Shown here one piece after another: positions 1 to 13,029 of a DNA stretch of 64,000 nucleotides. This stretch comes from Coniella vitis (taxonomy: Eukaryota > Ascomycota > Sordariomycetes > Diaporthales > Schizoparmaceae), in NCBI GenBank assembly GCA_011317545.1, contig WUJK01000001.1, positions 1,054,001 to 1,118,000 on the forward strand, given 5' to 3'. Numbering within the stretch: position 1 is the first letter of the stretch; the number at the start of each line of letters is the position of its first letter. The notes under the pieces were generated by a model, which saw only the letters and a list, made by a program, of their open reading frames with translations, was not told the origin of the DNA and made no database searches. The translations under genes were made by a program, and so were the position numbers.

Positions 1-1816
1 GAAAGCTCGCCATAAGTCTGTGAATCGGGAGACAAACGGCCCGGAAAAGTTTCGAAGAGGGGAGAACAAAACCTCCCAGGCAATCTTAAGAGCGACGATG
101 AAGCAGACTCCAAGCGCAAACTGGCTAATAGAGCCGTGCAAGATACTTGAAGAACTCATCGTGAGTTGCCCAGGGGCAGATCAAAATTTGGTATCACCCG
201 TATGAAACTTAACTTGAAACATAAAAGGGACATGAAGATAGCAGGATCTAGGCGGGAAAACGTGGTTATTTAGCCGATGTCTTCTGCCATGATCATGTTA
301 TGTAGATGCAGCGTTATATGGCGCATAACGCTGAAAAGTCCTATTGTAGGACGGCATTCTCCGCGTCAGAGTGATAACACTTGATGATGGCACCGGAAAC
401 GAGCGCTCGAATGTCACTAGCCCCTAAAGGAGCATGCTCCGATTGGATGAGGGAGATGGGTATGCAGAAGAATAATCCATCGATTGGAATACTTTGCACA
501 TAGTGGCTAAATTGCATACAAAGTTCTCCCAAAGGCGAAACTTCCACCAGCATTCAGACTGCGGAGCATCCCAAGTATCCGTTTAGCAGTAAATCGTGTG
601 TGTTTTCGCAGACGATGAACGTGAGGTAGATTTCCTTGGAGGAGATATAGTCCTGAGCTTTCCAGTATTGAGCGAAAAAAGTCACGATCAAGTAGACATT
701 TCTAGCCCAACGCTCGGGACACGTCGCGGAATGTACTATGTATCTTTGGGCCTACCGGTACCCACCTCCTGTATTACAATTAAGGCTCCACCCAAATGCT
801 CCTAAGTCAAAGTCAGAATACCACATGACGGAAACCAGAATGTTTCGAGTTAGTGCTCCTCGCAGCTCGCAGCATTGCAACTTCACATCCCCAGGGCGGA
901 AGAAGGATCTGCCATAGGCCCACCTTGTTTCACAAAAAGCTCGCCAGAGCTACCGAGAATGCTTGAAAACTACAATTCTCGAGGATGAGGGCGATACTTG
1001 AGGCTAGCATCACGGAGTTATTCTTGGAGTAATATTTATGAACATCGGTTGAAGATGGGCAATGGTAACGGTTGCGCGGCGAAGATAGTCGAAGTTTGTT
1101 TTAACAAAGAAGAGCTGCACCATTAATACTCTGGTACAAAGTATGCAGGATTCAGGGGCTTAGGGCCTGTTGGGTTGTTGATCCATTGATCCAAGTGCCT
1201 CTCAACCAATAAATCGAGGCCGACTAGGGCTTGAATATGTACTATGTAGTATTGCGGGGTCTTTCGGTCTGTTGGTTCGTGAATCCATCAATACCAGGCG
1301 CCTGATAGGCTGAAATGATGACCTGTCATACTACGGTATGCAGCGGCCCAGGGGTCTACAGAACTATTATTTTTCAAGCCAGCACGCACTCGGTGCGGAA
1401 GTGCCGGCCCGCGTGATGAAATGCTAGGCAAGGGAGAACTTACCAATATATAGTATTAGATTTCTCCTAGTCTGCAAACTCTAGTCCTCCTTATGACTTA
1501 ACTAACATTAGGGCCGATGCAAGCGAAGGAGTTTTTGAAGGATTCATAACAAAAGTAATTCTGGTATGCAATGTATAGTAACAAAGCCAATAGGTTATTC
1601 GAAGGACATCGCTGAATGTATAACCAATCTTTCGCGTATTTGCAACCCTTGCTCGGCGTAAGTACTATATAAAGTAGGACGTATCGCGAAAATACATTCT
1701 ATGGGAAGCTGTCTTATAGTAGTCCGCAGCCATCTTTTCCTTGACAAGGATAGTTATTAAAAATCGGTCAACAATGTGTATACGTCTTGGCTCGAATTGG
1801 AGTTAAATCACAGTCC
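1..1816. other. Intergenic, no gene recognised
   Basis: Only short open frames (about 60-74 codons) without family resemblance, usable splice structure or biased composition are present. I see no RNA gene. The stretch is the upstream flank of the rhodopsin-domain gene that follows. Confidence 0.6.
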
Positions 1817-2933
1817 ATGTCTTCAACAACAGAGCCTCCGGCCCAAAGCACGGTGGGCGCGCTCAAGTCAATTATGGGAACCATTATCACCATTCCGACA
1901 GTTGTAGTGTGTCTCCGTTGTTATACTCGAATCAAAATCTCCAAGGTCTTCGGATTAGATGACGTAATTGCTATTATAGCCACGGTGAGTGCAGGAGTAC
2001 CCGCAGACTGAGACTTGAAAAGTCTTCCCTCGGATTCTAATGCTGTGTTACAAAAAGATTATACTCATTGCCTATGCCAGTGTTCTCTTGGCTGCGGCAG
2101 ATCGTGGCTTGGGACGTCACACGGCATATATCGAAGAATATGGCGACTTGTCCGACGTTTCGCTTTTATCTCAGATTTCTCAAACGCTTGCTATCATGGC
2201 TTGCACCCTTGGCAAAACTGCGTTTGCAATAACACTGATGCGCATTTTTGTCCAGCTATGGGTGCTGAGGATCCTATGGTTCATCATTATCACAATGAAC
2301 CTGGCGAATTTCTTGTGTGCCATATTCGTGTTCGCGCAGTGTCGCGACCCTCGGGCGCTATGGGATTTCGACATCGTATCCACTTGCTGGCCTGATTATA
2401 TTTTTACCAACTACTCACTCTTTGTTGGATGTAAGTCCGGACCACCATGAGGCCTAAATCTGTTGACTTGCGGCTAATGCGCTGGTAGCGTATTCTGCTG
2501 CTCAGGACTTTATACTAGCCCTGTTACCTTGCATCATTATCATCAAATTAAATATGAAAACACCTGAGAAGCTCGGCATAGCTCTATCGCTTAGTCTGGG
2601 TATTTTGTACGTATAGTTCTTCTACTGATAGGAGCCGATTGTTCAAGCCTATACTAATTACCTAAATGTAGCGCTGGCGCTGCCGCCGTGGTAAAGGCGA
2701 CATGTCTCGTCACCCTCTCGGCTGAGAGTGATAGGTTTTACGCGCTGCCTCGGCTGTTCATGTGGGCAGCTGCTGAGGACGCTCTAGCAATTGTTGCTTC
2801 TTCATTGCCTATGCTGCGCCCTTTGCTCACCAATCGAATGCCTAACAGGTTTGACGCATATCGTTTACAGGCTTTCGAAGGATCGAAGGACGCTTTGGAT
2901 TCGCCGAAGGATGATATAATGCGGACGGAATAA
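1817..2933 (+). CDS. Fungal rhodopsin-domain (SAT4/PTH11-like, no CFEM) integral membrane protein
   Basis: Four exons (1817-1984, 2058-2430, 2489-2606, 2672-2933) join in phase to give 306 residues; introns begin GTGAGT, GTAAGT and GTACGT. An in-frame TTG lies 30 bp upstream, but the ATG at 1817 is the natural start. The protein is almost entirely hydrophobic helices. It carries the family hallmarks GLGRH after the second helix, LLPxxIIxKLxM with GIFAGAAAVVK before the sixth, and FMWAAAE in the seventh, followed by a short acidic tail. The family is a seven-helix plasma-membrane group expanded in filamentous fungi; PTH11 itself acts in host-surface sensing, but most members are uncharacterised and no ligand can be inferred. 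It sits within 200 bp of a RIP-damaged element yet its own frame is intact. Family is confident, function is not. Confidence 0.82.
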
Positions 2934-3094
2934 TGGAATAGGTTGTGAAGTAAAAGTCAGAGATTCCATAACTGTACAGGAGAAATAAACTCTAATAAGG
3001 GTGTGTCCGGTACGGATACCAAAATATTAGTGAAAGATGAAAATATGCGTGGGCTACGGCTGTAGCGAATTTCTCAAAGCTTTTGTAAGTGGCT

Positions 3095-3257
3095 TGTTAT
3101 AACCCAGTCCCATGCAGGTCACAAGAACAGGCCAACGCAATATAGCACCAGGAATCGGGACTATAACGGACCGATAGGATCCCTTATATAAGGACACGCA
3201 AGGATAGCATAACCTAGGGTTAGGGTTGGATTATTAGGATAACTAAGGCAGTTAGAG
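3095..3257 (+). repeat. Truncated LTR copy (5' part only)
   Basis: It starts with TGTTATAACC and follows the same order of blocks as the next copy (AACGGACCGATAGG, CTTATATAAGG, AGGGTTAGGGTT). It breaks off at about 160 bp where the next copy begins. This copy is less TpA-shifted than the others, for example CAGGTC and CAGGCC are retained. Confidence 0.65.
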
Positions 3258-3791
3258 TGTTATAACCCATGAATATGCAGGTTACAGGAACAGGCCAGCG
3301 CAACTATATGCTAGCAAATCGGAACCTTAACGGACCGATAGGGATCTCTTATATAAGAACACAGAGTAGTATAATCAGGGTTAGGGTTAGATCACCTTAA
3401 TAATTAAGATAGTTAGAGCGATAATAATCTAAATAATCTAAATAAGCTAACGCTCCTATCGCTCCAGGAGATCTAAGAATCTATACTTATTATAGATAGG
3501 AAGTAATAGAAGGATATAAGGATAGGAGTTTATAGCTTAATATTAGATAGTTTCCTTATAATCTTTAGTTATAAATCTAAGTATTATTTTATATAATAGG
3601 GTAATCCCTCTTAATTATTTATAATACTTAATATTATTCGATAATATACGAAGATTTAAAGGTAATACTTCCCTACCTACTAATATATAACTTATAGGTA
3701 CTTCTAGAATCCGGGATTTAGGTAAAGATTATTATATTTTTATAACTCTTATTTAGGATAGTCTATATATACCTCTTAGGTAATATTAAGT
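3258..3791 (+). repeat. LTR copy, 534 bp, full-looking
   Basis: It runs from TGTTATAACC to a tail ending TAATATTAAGT, immediately followed by another TGTTATAACC. The unit contains a GGACCGATAGG block, a TTATATAAG promoter-like stretch and an AGGGTTAGGGTTAG block. Many CpA/TpG sites have become TpA. The abutting next copy suggests a tandem LTR pair or a solo LTR next to an element. Confidence 0.7.
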
Positions 3792-4302
3792 TGTTATAAC
3801 CTATAAATATACAGGTTATAGGAATAGGCTAGCGCAATTATATACTAGTAAATCGGAACCTTAACGGACCGATAAGGATCTCTTATATAAGGAATACGGA
3901 TAATATAATTAGGGTTAGGGTAGAGCCTATAAAAGATTACTATTACCTATCGGATAGTTAATAGGTAATTATAAGTATTAATAGGCTCGGATAGGCTATA
4001 TATTAATAAATAGGATAATAAAAGGATATAAGGACGATAGATTTCCTAGCTATTAGATAGTTTCCCTTATAATCTTTAGTTATAAATCTAAATATTATTT
4101 TATATAATAGGGTAATCCCTTTTAATTATTTATAATACTTAATATTACTCGATAATATACGAAGACTTAAAGGTAATACTTCCCTATATACTAATATATA
4201 ACTTATAGGTATTTCTAGAATCCGGGATTTAGGTAAGGATTATTATATTTTTATAACTCTTATTTAGGACGGTCTATATATACCTCTTAGGTAATATTAA
4301 GT
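3792..4302 (+). repeat. LTR copy directly before the internal region (probable 5' LTR)
   Basis: It begins TGTTATAACC and ends TAATATTAAGT like the copy before it, with a rearranged middle section (roughly 3910-4010). The retroelement gag-pol remnant follows immediately, so this is the best candidate 5' LTR. Confidence 0.65.
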
Positions 4303-5940
4303 ATAATAATAGCTCTTTAAACTCCTACCCTATCTACTTTAAGAGAAGGATATTACTAGGTTATAATTTAGGAAGATATAATACGCTAATTAATCGAACT
4401 TACCTAATAACTTATTATACTTTAGTAGAATTAGGAGTAATAGAATTATACTATCCGTATATAGGCTTTATAGCTCGAATAATACTAAGCTATAGCTATT
4501 ACGCCCCTAGCGCTTATTATTTAAAATACCGGTAATAGCTATAAAATAGATAAACCTATTATATATAACGGTAACTAAAAGATATTTTAAGGGTTCTTTA
4601 CCTATTATAAAATATACTTCCTATATAATATAGCCTAATTTACTATTAAACCCGATAAAGATATCCTAGCTAGAATATAATTCGAAAAGGATATACTTAT
4701 TTAATATAAACCCTCGCTTTATAATTATATTAAATACCTAGGTAACTTCGATTAACGTAAGATAACTACTAAGAATATATTCGATTTATTCGTAGGATTC
4801 GAATATATCCTTAAGGAAATATTTAGCGATCCTAATAAAGAACGGACTATAATATAATAACTTATAGAATTTAAATAGAATAAGTCTGCTTTAGCTTATA
4901 CGATCCGCTTTAAGTAACTCTTAATACGCCTCCCTTAGGAAGATAAGAACCTTATAGAATATTATTATAAAGGACTTAAGGATAAGGTTAAGGACGAAAT
5001 CTCTAAGTAGGATTAGTTTAAAGACTTTATAATATTTAGTAATAATATTATCCGTATCGATAACTATCTTTATAAAAAATATATAGAGAAAAGTAAGAAA
5101 GGAGGAAGCTATATTATATAGAAGAATTATATTAATATAGGACGGCGGATTTAATAGATAACTAACCGTAGCTTCTAGTAATAAGGTATAGTAATTAGCG
5201 GTATAATATATTTAAAACCTATAAAGCTTAATATAGCTTAGCGTAAAACTATAAGTAAGGAATACTTTAATTATAGTAAAATAGGCTATTTTATATAAGA
5301 ATACCGATAACTTAAGAAACCTAGAGTATTTAAGAAAGTCCCTAAAGGATAATAAGCTAATATTATAATATATAAGATTATGGATTCTACTCCTAGTTAA
5401 AACTAGCTTCTAAAGTAAGTATCGGACGACTCCGGTTATAGACTCCTTAACTAAACCTTCTATTATAAGGATAGTTATATAATATACCTCTCGGTAAAGT
5501 AAGGCTTAGGATAATTCCCTTAGAAACCTTATAAGGAACGATAAATTATAATTACCTAAAGGGCGCCTCTCCTAATAGATATTTTATAAAGTAATATTAC
5601 GGAAATTATAGAATAATAGGAAACGCTTAATATCGGTTAGAATATTAATACCTAAACTATTAACGAAGAAATAAGCTTAGAATTAGAAAGCTCTATAAAC
5701 AAAGATATCGATAAAGGAGATATATATTACCTTATCTATAGTATTATACTTAGAGAATTATTTAGGATAATAACCTATTAAAACGAAACCCCCCTTATAT
5801 AAGAAAATGCGCGAATTAATTATCTCTAATAAAAAGTATTATTAGATTATATAGTTTACCTATATTATATATAATTATAGATAATATTTTAAATATAAGG
5901 TAACTAACGAATAGTTCCCTATACGCGAGATAGGATATAG
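4303..5940 (+). pseudogene. Degenerate gag region with CCHC zinc-knuckle remnant
   Basis: Near 5259-5306 a plus frame reads as a CX2CX4HX4C zinc-knuckle with its cysteines and histidine replaced by tyrosine (TGC/TGT to TAC/TAT, CAC to TAT), exactly what G-to-A and C-to-T mutation would do. Upstream sequence resembles a helical capsid domain interrupted by many stops. It is the nucleocapsid part of the dead retroelement. Confidence 0.6.
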
Positions 5941-8780
5941 TATTATCGCTTATAACGACGATAATAGCGATTATTATAAAGTATTTAGAATAAGGGGAAA
6001 CTACGCTAATATTAGCCTTATATATAATACCCCTTACGAATATACTATACGATAAGTAAAATAGTACTAATATATAATACCTTAGTATATACCTTACGTA
6101 TAAGATAAAGCGCTCGACTAGTATAGAATATACGAATAGAAATAAAGGGAAAAACTTATAAAGCCCGTATATATAGAACCTATATACTATAGCTTTTATA
6201 AGCGCGCCGATTACGTAGAATACCTAGCGGATAAAGCGTATACCTATTATAAGCTTAAAGATAATTAGCCCGGAGTATAAACTCCCTATACGAAAGAAGA
6301 AAATTAAGTACGCTTATAGCGATAAACCGTAGTATATATATAATACGGAATATAATAAGCTAAAAACCTAGCTTAGGTAATAGCCCTTAGAGTATAGTAA
6401 GAATAATAAAACCTAAAAGGTAAGGATTACCTATAAGGGATAATAAGCGATTAGGATTTATAATAAAGTCCCTCTATATAATAGATAGCTCGATATACGA
6501 ATATTTAAAAATCGTAGTACGAATTAATAGTAAAAACTATATAATACTCTTAGATAGCGGAGTATAAGGAAACTTTATATCCCTAAGTATTATTAATAGA
6601 GAACGGATACCTTAGAAGAAGAAGATAAAACCCTATAAACTTAATATTATAAAAGATATAAAAGTTGCTTATAACTAAGGTATTATCGATATAGAATCTA
6701 ATTAATTACTAATTATAATCTATAAATATATAATACTAATAAACTTCGATATTATAGATACCGTATAATATAAGCTAATCTTAGGTATATTATAGTTAAG
6801 AAAGGAAAATCCTCGAATCGATTAGACTAATAGCTATATTTTATAGGATAAAGCGGATACCTAAGAAGCGGTTATAATTAAAAGCGTAGGATCGGATTTA
6901 GTTATTAAGCGATACCTAGATAATAAGGGCTTAAACGAATTTATATATACCTCTAAATCGAGAAGAGCTAAGATAATAGTTATCCTAGGATACGATAAAC
7001 CTCGATAGCTTATAAAGAAGGATCTAGCGATAGTTAATACTTAATAGAATAAGGGATATAATAGATTAGGATACGATATAATAAGATTCTATAGATAATA
7101 GGATATATTATCGTAATAAGTTTAAGAAGGAACTAAGTATATATAACGATATCTCCTTATAATAGTAATTATATAAGATAAAGATATATTTAGAGACCTC
7201 TCCGGTATATTAGAAGAGTATCGGAAGTTTATAAAACTATTTTAAGGAAAATTCGATAATAGCCTATTAGAGTATAGCTTATATAACTATAAGATCCTAT
7301 TTAAAGAAGGAGGATAATTAAAGTTCTTTCCTATCTACGGATTAGATAAGGATAAACTTAAAATACTTAGAGAATATATCGACGAAAACCTTAAGAAAAG
7401 CTATATTAGACCTTTATACTTATTAATAGGATACTTAATCCTATTTATATTAAAGAAAAACGGTAAACTACGATTATATATTAACTATCGGTAATTTAAC
7501 GATATTATAATTAAGAATCGGTACCCCTTACCCCTCTTTAAAGAACTTAGAGATAAACTTAGAGGAGCCTAATAGTTTATAGCCCTTAAGCTTAAGGAAG
7601 GATATATATATATTCGTATTAAACCTAGAGAAGAATAGAAAATAGCGTTTAGAATACGCTACGGATATTTCGAATATCTTATTATACTATTCGGATATAC
7701 TAATGCCCCTATATTATTTTAGGAAATAATAAATTTTATCTTATATAAATACCTCGATTATTTTATAATCGCTTATCTAAACGATATCCTTATTTACTTA
7801 AAAATATTCGAAGAGTATTAGAAGTATATTATAATAATCCTATAGATCCTCTAAGATAATAAGATTTTAGTAAAACCTACTAAATATAACTAGAATACTT
7901 AAGAAGTTAACTACCTCGGATATATTATTATACTAGGGTATATATAAATATAGAAAGATAAAGTATAAGTAATTAGGGATTAGCCTATACCTTAGAATAT
8001 TAAAGACGTTAGAGCCTTCTTAGGCTATACTAACTTCTACCGATAATTTATTAAGAATTATAATAATATTATAATACTATTTACGGAATTTACGAAAAAG
8101 GATATTACCTTTAACTAAAATAAATAAGTATAGAAAGCCTTTAATATAATTAAGGATATAGTTATATTAGAATTAATCCTAATCGAAGTAGATTAAGATA
8201 AAGTTTTCGAAATCGAAATAAATATATTAGATTATATATTCGGTAGATAACTCGGATATCGAGATAATAAAGGACGATTACGGATAATTAGCAACTTTAG
8301 TAAAAAACTAAACGGATTAGAACTTAATTATAGAACGCCCGATTAAGAACTTATAATAATAGTAGAAGCCTTTAGGGAATAGCGATATTATCTTATCGGC
8401 GCGAAATAATAAATTCTTATATATACGGATTATAAGAACCTTTAGGTATTTACCTCGATAAAGCAGCTTAATAAACGATAAGTTAGATAATACGAATTCC
8501 TATTAGAATTCGACTTTAAGATTATCTATTATAAAGGTAAAGAAAATAAGCGAGTAGATACTCTTAATAGATAGTTAGATTATAAGGATAATAATAGTAA
8601 AGACTAAGATATTATAATAATCTTTAAAGAAGATTCGGAAGATAACCTTATTATACTATCTATTACTAAGGAACTTAACGTAATACTATATATCGAAGGA
8701 GAAATACCTAACCTCGATAGTATAATAATATTAGAATAAAATAACTATATTAAAAATATCTATAATATACTAGTATATAA
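5941..8780 (+). pseudogene. Protease-RT-RNase H block, copy 1 of a tandem duplication
   Basis: The protease active-site stretch (LDSG followed by GNFIS with a stop between) lies near 6549-6580. The RT core appears at about 7450-7560 (KKNGKLR, NYR, then KNRYPLP) and the YLNDIL catalytic-motif remnant near 7775-7790. RNase H-like sequence follows to about 8600. Stops occur throughout. The unit is repeated head to tail at 8781: landmarks such as the LDSG codons, GATATTATAATTAAGAATCG and GAAATACCTAACC are all exactly 2,840 bp apart. Confidence 0.8.
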
Positions 8781-11620
8781 TATTACCGCTTATAACGACG
8801 ATAATAGCGACTATTATAAAGTACTTAGAATAAGGGGAAACTACGCTAGTATTAGCCTTATATATAATACCCCCTACGGATATACTATACGATAAGTAAG
8901 ATAGTACTAATATACGATACCCTAGTACGCACCTTATATGTAAGAAAAAGCGCTCGATTAGTATAGAATATACGAATAGAAATAAAGGGAAAAGCTTATA
9001 AAGCCCGTATATATAGAACCTATATATTATAGCTTCTATAAGCGCGCCGATTATATAGAATACCTAGCGAATAAAGCGTATACCTATTATAACCTTAAGG
9101 ATAATTAGCCCGGAGTATAGACTCCCTATACTAAAGAAGAAAATTAAATACGCCTATAGCGATAGGCCGTAGTATATATACGATACGGAATATAATAAGC
9201 TAAGAACCTAGTATAGATAGTAGCCCTTAGAATATAATAAGAATAGTAGAACCTAAAAGGTAAGGATCGCTTATAAGGGATAATAAGCGATTAGGACTTA
9301 TAGTAAAGTCCCTCTATATAATAGATAGCTCGATGTACGAATATTTGAAAATCGTAGTACGAATTAACGATAAAAACTATATAATACTCCTAGATAGCGG
9401 AGTATAAGGAAACTTTATATCCCTAAGCGTTATTAATAGAGAACGGATACCTTAGAAAAAGAAGATAAAACCCTATAAACTTAATACCGTAGAAGGTATA
9501 AAAGTCGCTTATAGCTAAGGTATTATTGATATAGAATCTAATTAATTACTAGTTATAATCTATAGATATATAATATTAATAAACTTCGATATTATAGATA
9601 CTATATAATATAAGCTAATCTTAGGTATATTATAATTAAGAAAGGAAAATCCTCGAATCGATTAAATTAATAGCTATATTTTATAGGATAAAGCGGATAC
9701 CTAAGAAGCGGTTATAATTAAAGGTATAGGATCGGATTTAATTACTAAATAATACCTAAATAATAAGGGCTTAAACGAATTTATATATACCTTTAAGTCG
9801 AGAAGAGCTAAAACGATAGCTACCCTAGGATATAATAAACCTCGATAGCTTATAAAGAAGGATCTAGCGATAATTAATACCTAATAGAAGAAGGGATATA
9901 GCAGATTAAGATATAATATAATAGGATTCTATAGATAATAGGATATATTATTACGATAAGTTTAAGAAGGAACTAAGTATATATAACGATATCTCCTTAT
10001 AATAATAACTATATAAGACGAAGATATATTTAGAAACCTCTCCGGTATATTAGAAGAGTATCGGAAGTTTATAAAACTATTTTAAGGAAAATTCGATAAT
10101 AACCTATTAGAGTATAGCCTATACGATTATAAGATCCTACTTAAAGAAGGAGAATAACTAAAGTTCTTTCCTATCTACGGATTAGATAAAGATAAACTTA
10201 AAGCACTTAGAGAATATATCGATAAAGATCTTAAGAAAGGCTATATTAGACCTTTATATTTATTAGTAGGATACCTAATCCTATTTATACTAAAGAAAAA
10301 CGGTAAACTATAGCTATATATTAACTATCGGTAACTTAACGATATTATAATTAAGAATCGGTACCCCTTACCTCTCTTTAAAGAACTTAGAGATAGATTT
10401 AGAGGAGCCTAATAGTTTATAGCCCTCGACCTTAAAGAAGGATATATATATATTTATATTAAACCCGGAGAAGAATAGAAAATAGCGTTTAGAATATATT
10501 ATAGATATTTCGAATATCTTATTATACTATTCGGACTTACTAACGCCCCTATATTATTATAGAAAATAATAAACTTTATCTTATACGAATACCTCGACTA
10601 TTTTATAATCGCTTACTTAAACGATATCCTTATTTACTTAAAGATATTCGAAGAATACTAGAAGTATATTATAATAATCCTATAAATTCTCTAAGATAAT
10701 AAGACTTTAATAGAACCTACTAAATATAATTAGAATAATTAAAAAGTTAATTACCTCGGATATATTATTATATTAGGGTATATATAAATATAGAAAGATA
10801 AAGTATAAGTAGTTAAGGATTAGCCTATACCCTAGAACGTTAAGGATATTAGAGCCTTCTTAAGCTATATTAACTTCTACCGATAATTTATTAAGAATTA
10901 TAATAGTATTATAATACTACTTATAGAACTTACGAAAAAGGATATTACCTTTAATTAGAACGAATAAATATAGAGAGCTTTTAGTATAATTAAGAATATA
11001 ATTATATTAGAATTAATCCTAATCGAAGTAGATTAAGATAAAGTTTTCGAGATCGAGATAAATATATTAGATTATATACTTAGTAGATAACTCGGATAAT
11101 AAGACGATAAAGGATAACTACGGATAATTAGTAACTTTAATAAAAAGCTAAATAGACGAGAACTTAATTATAGAATACCCGATTAAGAACTTATAATAAT
11201 AATAGAAGCCTTTAGGGAATAGTAATACTACCTTATTAGCGTAAAATAATAAATCCTTATATATATAGATTATAAGAATCTTTAGATATTTACCTCGATA
11301 AAGCAGCTTAATAAACGATAAGTTAGATAATATAAGTTTTTATTAGAATTCGATTTTAAGATTATTTATTATAAAGGTAAAGAAAACGAACGAATAAACG
11401 CTCTTAATAGATAATTAGATTATAAGGATAGTAATAATAAAGACTAGGATATTATAATAATCTTTAAGGAAGATTCGAAAGGTAACCTTACTATACTATC
11501 TATTATTAAAGAATTTAATATAATACTATATATCGAAGGAGAAATACCTAACCTTAATAATATAATAATATCGGAATAAAACGATTATATTAGAAGTATT
11601 TATAGCGTATTAGTATATAG
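8781..11620 (+). pseudogene. Protease-RT-RNase H block, copy 2 of a tandem duplication
   Basis: This is the second copy of the 2,840-bp unit. It carries the same landmarks (protease LDSG near 9389, RT KNRYPLP near 10350, YLNDIL near 10615) and has accumulated its own, partly different set of TpA changes. The homology stops at about 11620, where the integrase part begins. The two copies remain very similar outside RIP-type differences. Confidence 0.8.
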
Positions 11621-12840
11621 ATACTAAGGAATTAGAGTAACCTATAAAAGGATCTAATATTATTAGAATCTACCGAACCTTAAGAAACGAGTTACGGATA
11701 TCGTTAATAATTATAATATATATAAACGAAATAAAATAGAACGGTATAAACCTTATAAATTACTATAACCTCTATTAATACCTACGATTATTTAGTTATT
11801 TATTAGTCTAGATTTTATTACTAAGCTACCCCTTTTACGAAAACCCTTAATTTAGGTATAATACGATAATATCTTAATAATAGTTTATAAACTAAGTAAG
11901 TATATATACTTCCTACTATATAAAGAAAATAGTATTATAGAAGAACTCGTATATATATTCCTCCGTATTATTATCGCTAATTATAGAATACCTTAGGAAA
12001 TTATATTAGATAGAGATAGAAAATTTATATTAAAATTCTGGATCTTACTTACTAAATACCTCGGAACGATATAATATATATCTATAGTATTTTATCCTTA
12101 GATAGATAGATAAATAGAATATATTAACTAGATTATAGAATAGTATCTATAATACTATATTAACTATAAATAAGATAATTAGGTCGAACTCTTACCTATA
12201 GTATAATTCGCTTATAATAGTATAGATACGATAAGTATAGGAAAATTACTATTCTTCCTACTTTATAGATATAACCCTACGGTATACTACGAAATATTAT
12301 TAGGTAGAAACGTAGAAACGGTAGATTAATATATTAGAAGAAATAAGTAATTATATAAAGATACTTAATATATACTTTAGGATATTAGAGAATAAATAAC
12401 GAAATACGCTAATTAGAAAAGGATTAAGGGATTAATCTTATAAAAAGGAGATAAAGTCTACCTTAACTATAAAAATATTAAAACTATTAAACCTAATAAT
12501 AAACTCGATTATAAAAAACTCGGACCGTATAAAATTATATAATAGATTTTACTAGTTAACTATAAATTAGAAATCCTATATATACGCTTATACCTAGTCT
12601 TCTATATTTTATTCCTAAAGCTAGCACTAGTAAACGTAGAACTCTTATACGATATAGATATTATCGAACTAGAATAAGCATAATACGAAGTTAAATAGAT
12701 TCTCAACTTATATAAATACGGATATAGAAAATAATACCTTATTAAATAGAAAAATTATAATAATTCGGAAAATACTTAAGAACTACTAAAGAATATATAC
12801 CTAGACCTTATTAAAGAATACGAAAATAAAAAGTTATTAT
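11621..12840 (+). pseudogene. Integrase and C-terminal chromodomain remnant
   Basis: Integrase core landmarks are readable in plus frames: the KLSKYIYF stretch near 11890-11925, DRDRKF near 12010, and the degraded HPQTDGQTE-type block near 12090-12120 followed by YINQIIE. From about 12690 to 12830 a chromodomain-like stretch follows (YEV, then SENT and a leucine-rich end) with tryptophan codons turned into stops. A C-terminal chromodomain places the element in the chromovirus branch of Ty3/gypsy, whose chromodomains direct integration to marked chromatin. Confidence 0.75.
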
Positions 12841-12856
12841 AACCTTAGATAGAGAA

Positions 12857-12928
12857 GGTATTATAGGGAATCGAACCCCGGATCTCTTAATAAGAAACTA
12901 GGAACTCTAACTATTAAGCTATAAGACT
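12857..12928 (-). pseudogene. RIP-damaged tRNA-like sequence (Arg-UCU-like)
   Basis: On the minus strand a 72-nt segment has an A-box fit (TAGCTTAATAG) and a perfect B box (GGTTCGATTCC) at correct spacing. The acceptor stem pairs at 5 of 7 positions and the T stem at 4 of 5 counting one G-T. The anticodon stem pairs at 4 of 5 counting one wobble, around a loop TTTCTTA with TCT in the anticodon positions. Most of the failing pairs (A-C, C-A) are explained by single G-to-A changes, as RIP would make. It sits between the chromodomain remnant and the 3' LTR. It could be a tRNA pseudogene captured by the element or the head of a tRNA-derived SINE. Confidence 0.5.
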
Positions 12929-13029
12929 ATTCGTATCTTTAATTATAATAGCTACCTATAGGAATAACCAGACCCCGTATTAAGGAAATAGGACCCCTAA
13001 TAGTAACTTTAAGAAAATCAGAGTTATAA

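Noticed and set aside
3210..3230. Telomere or interstitial telomeric array
   Set aside because: Only two GGGTTA units occur per site and always at the same place within LTR copies.
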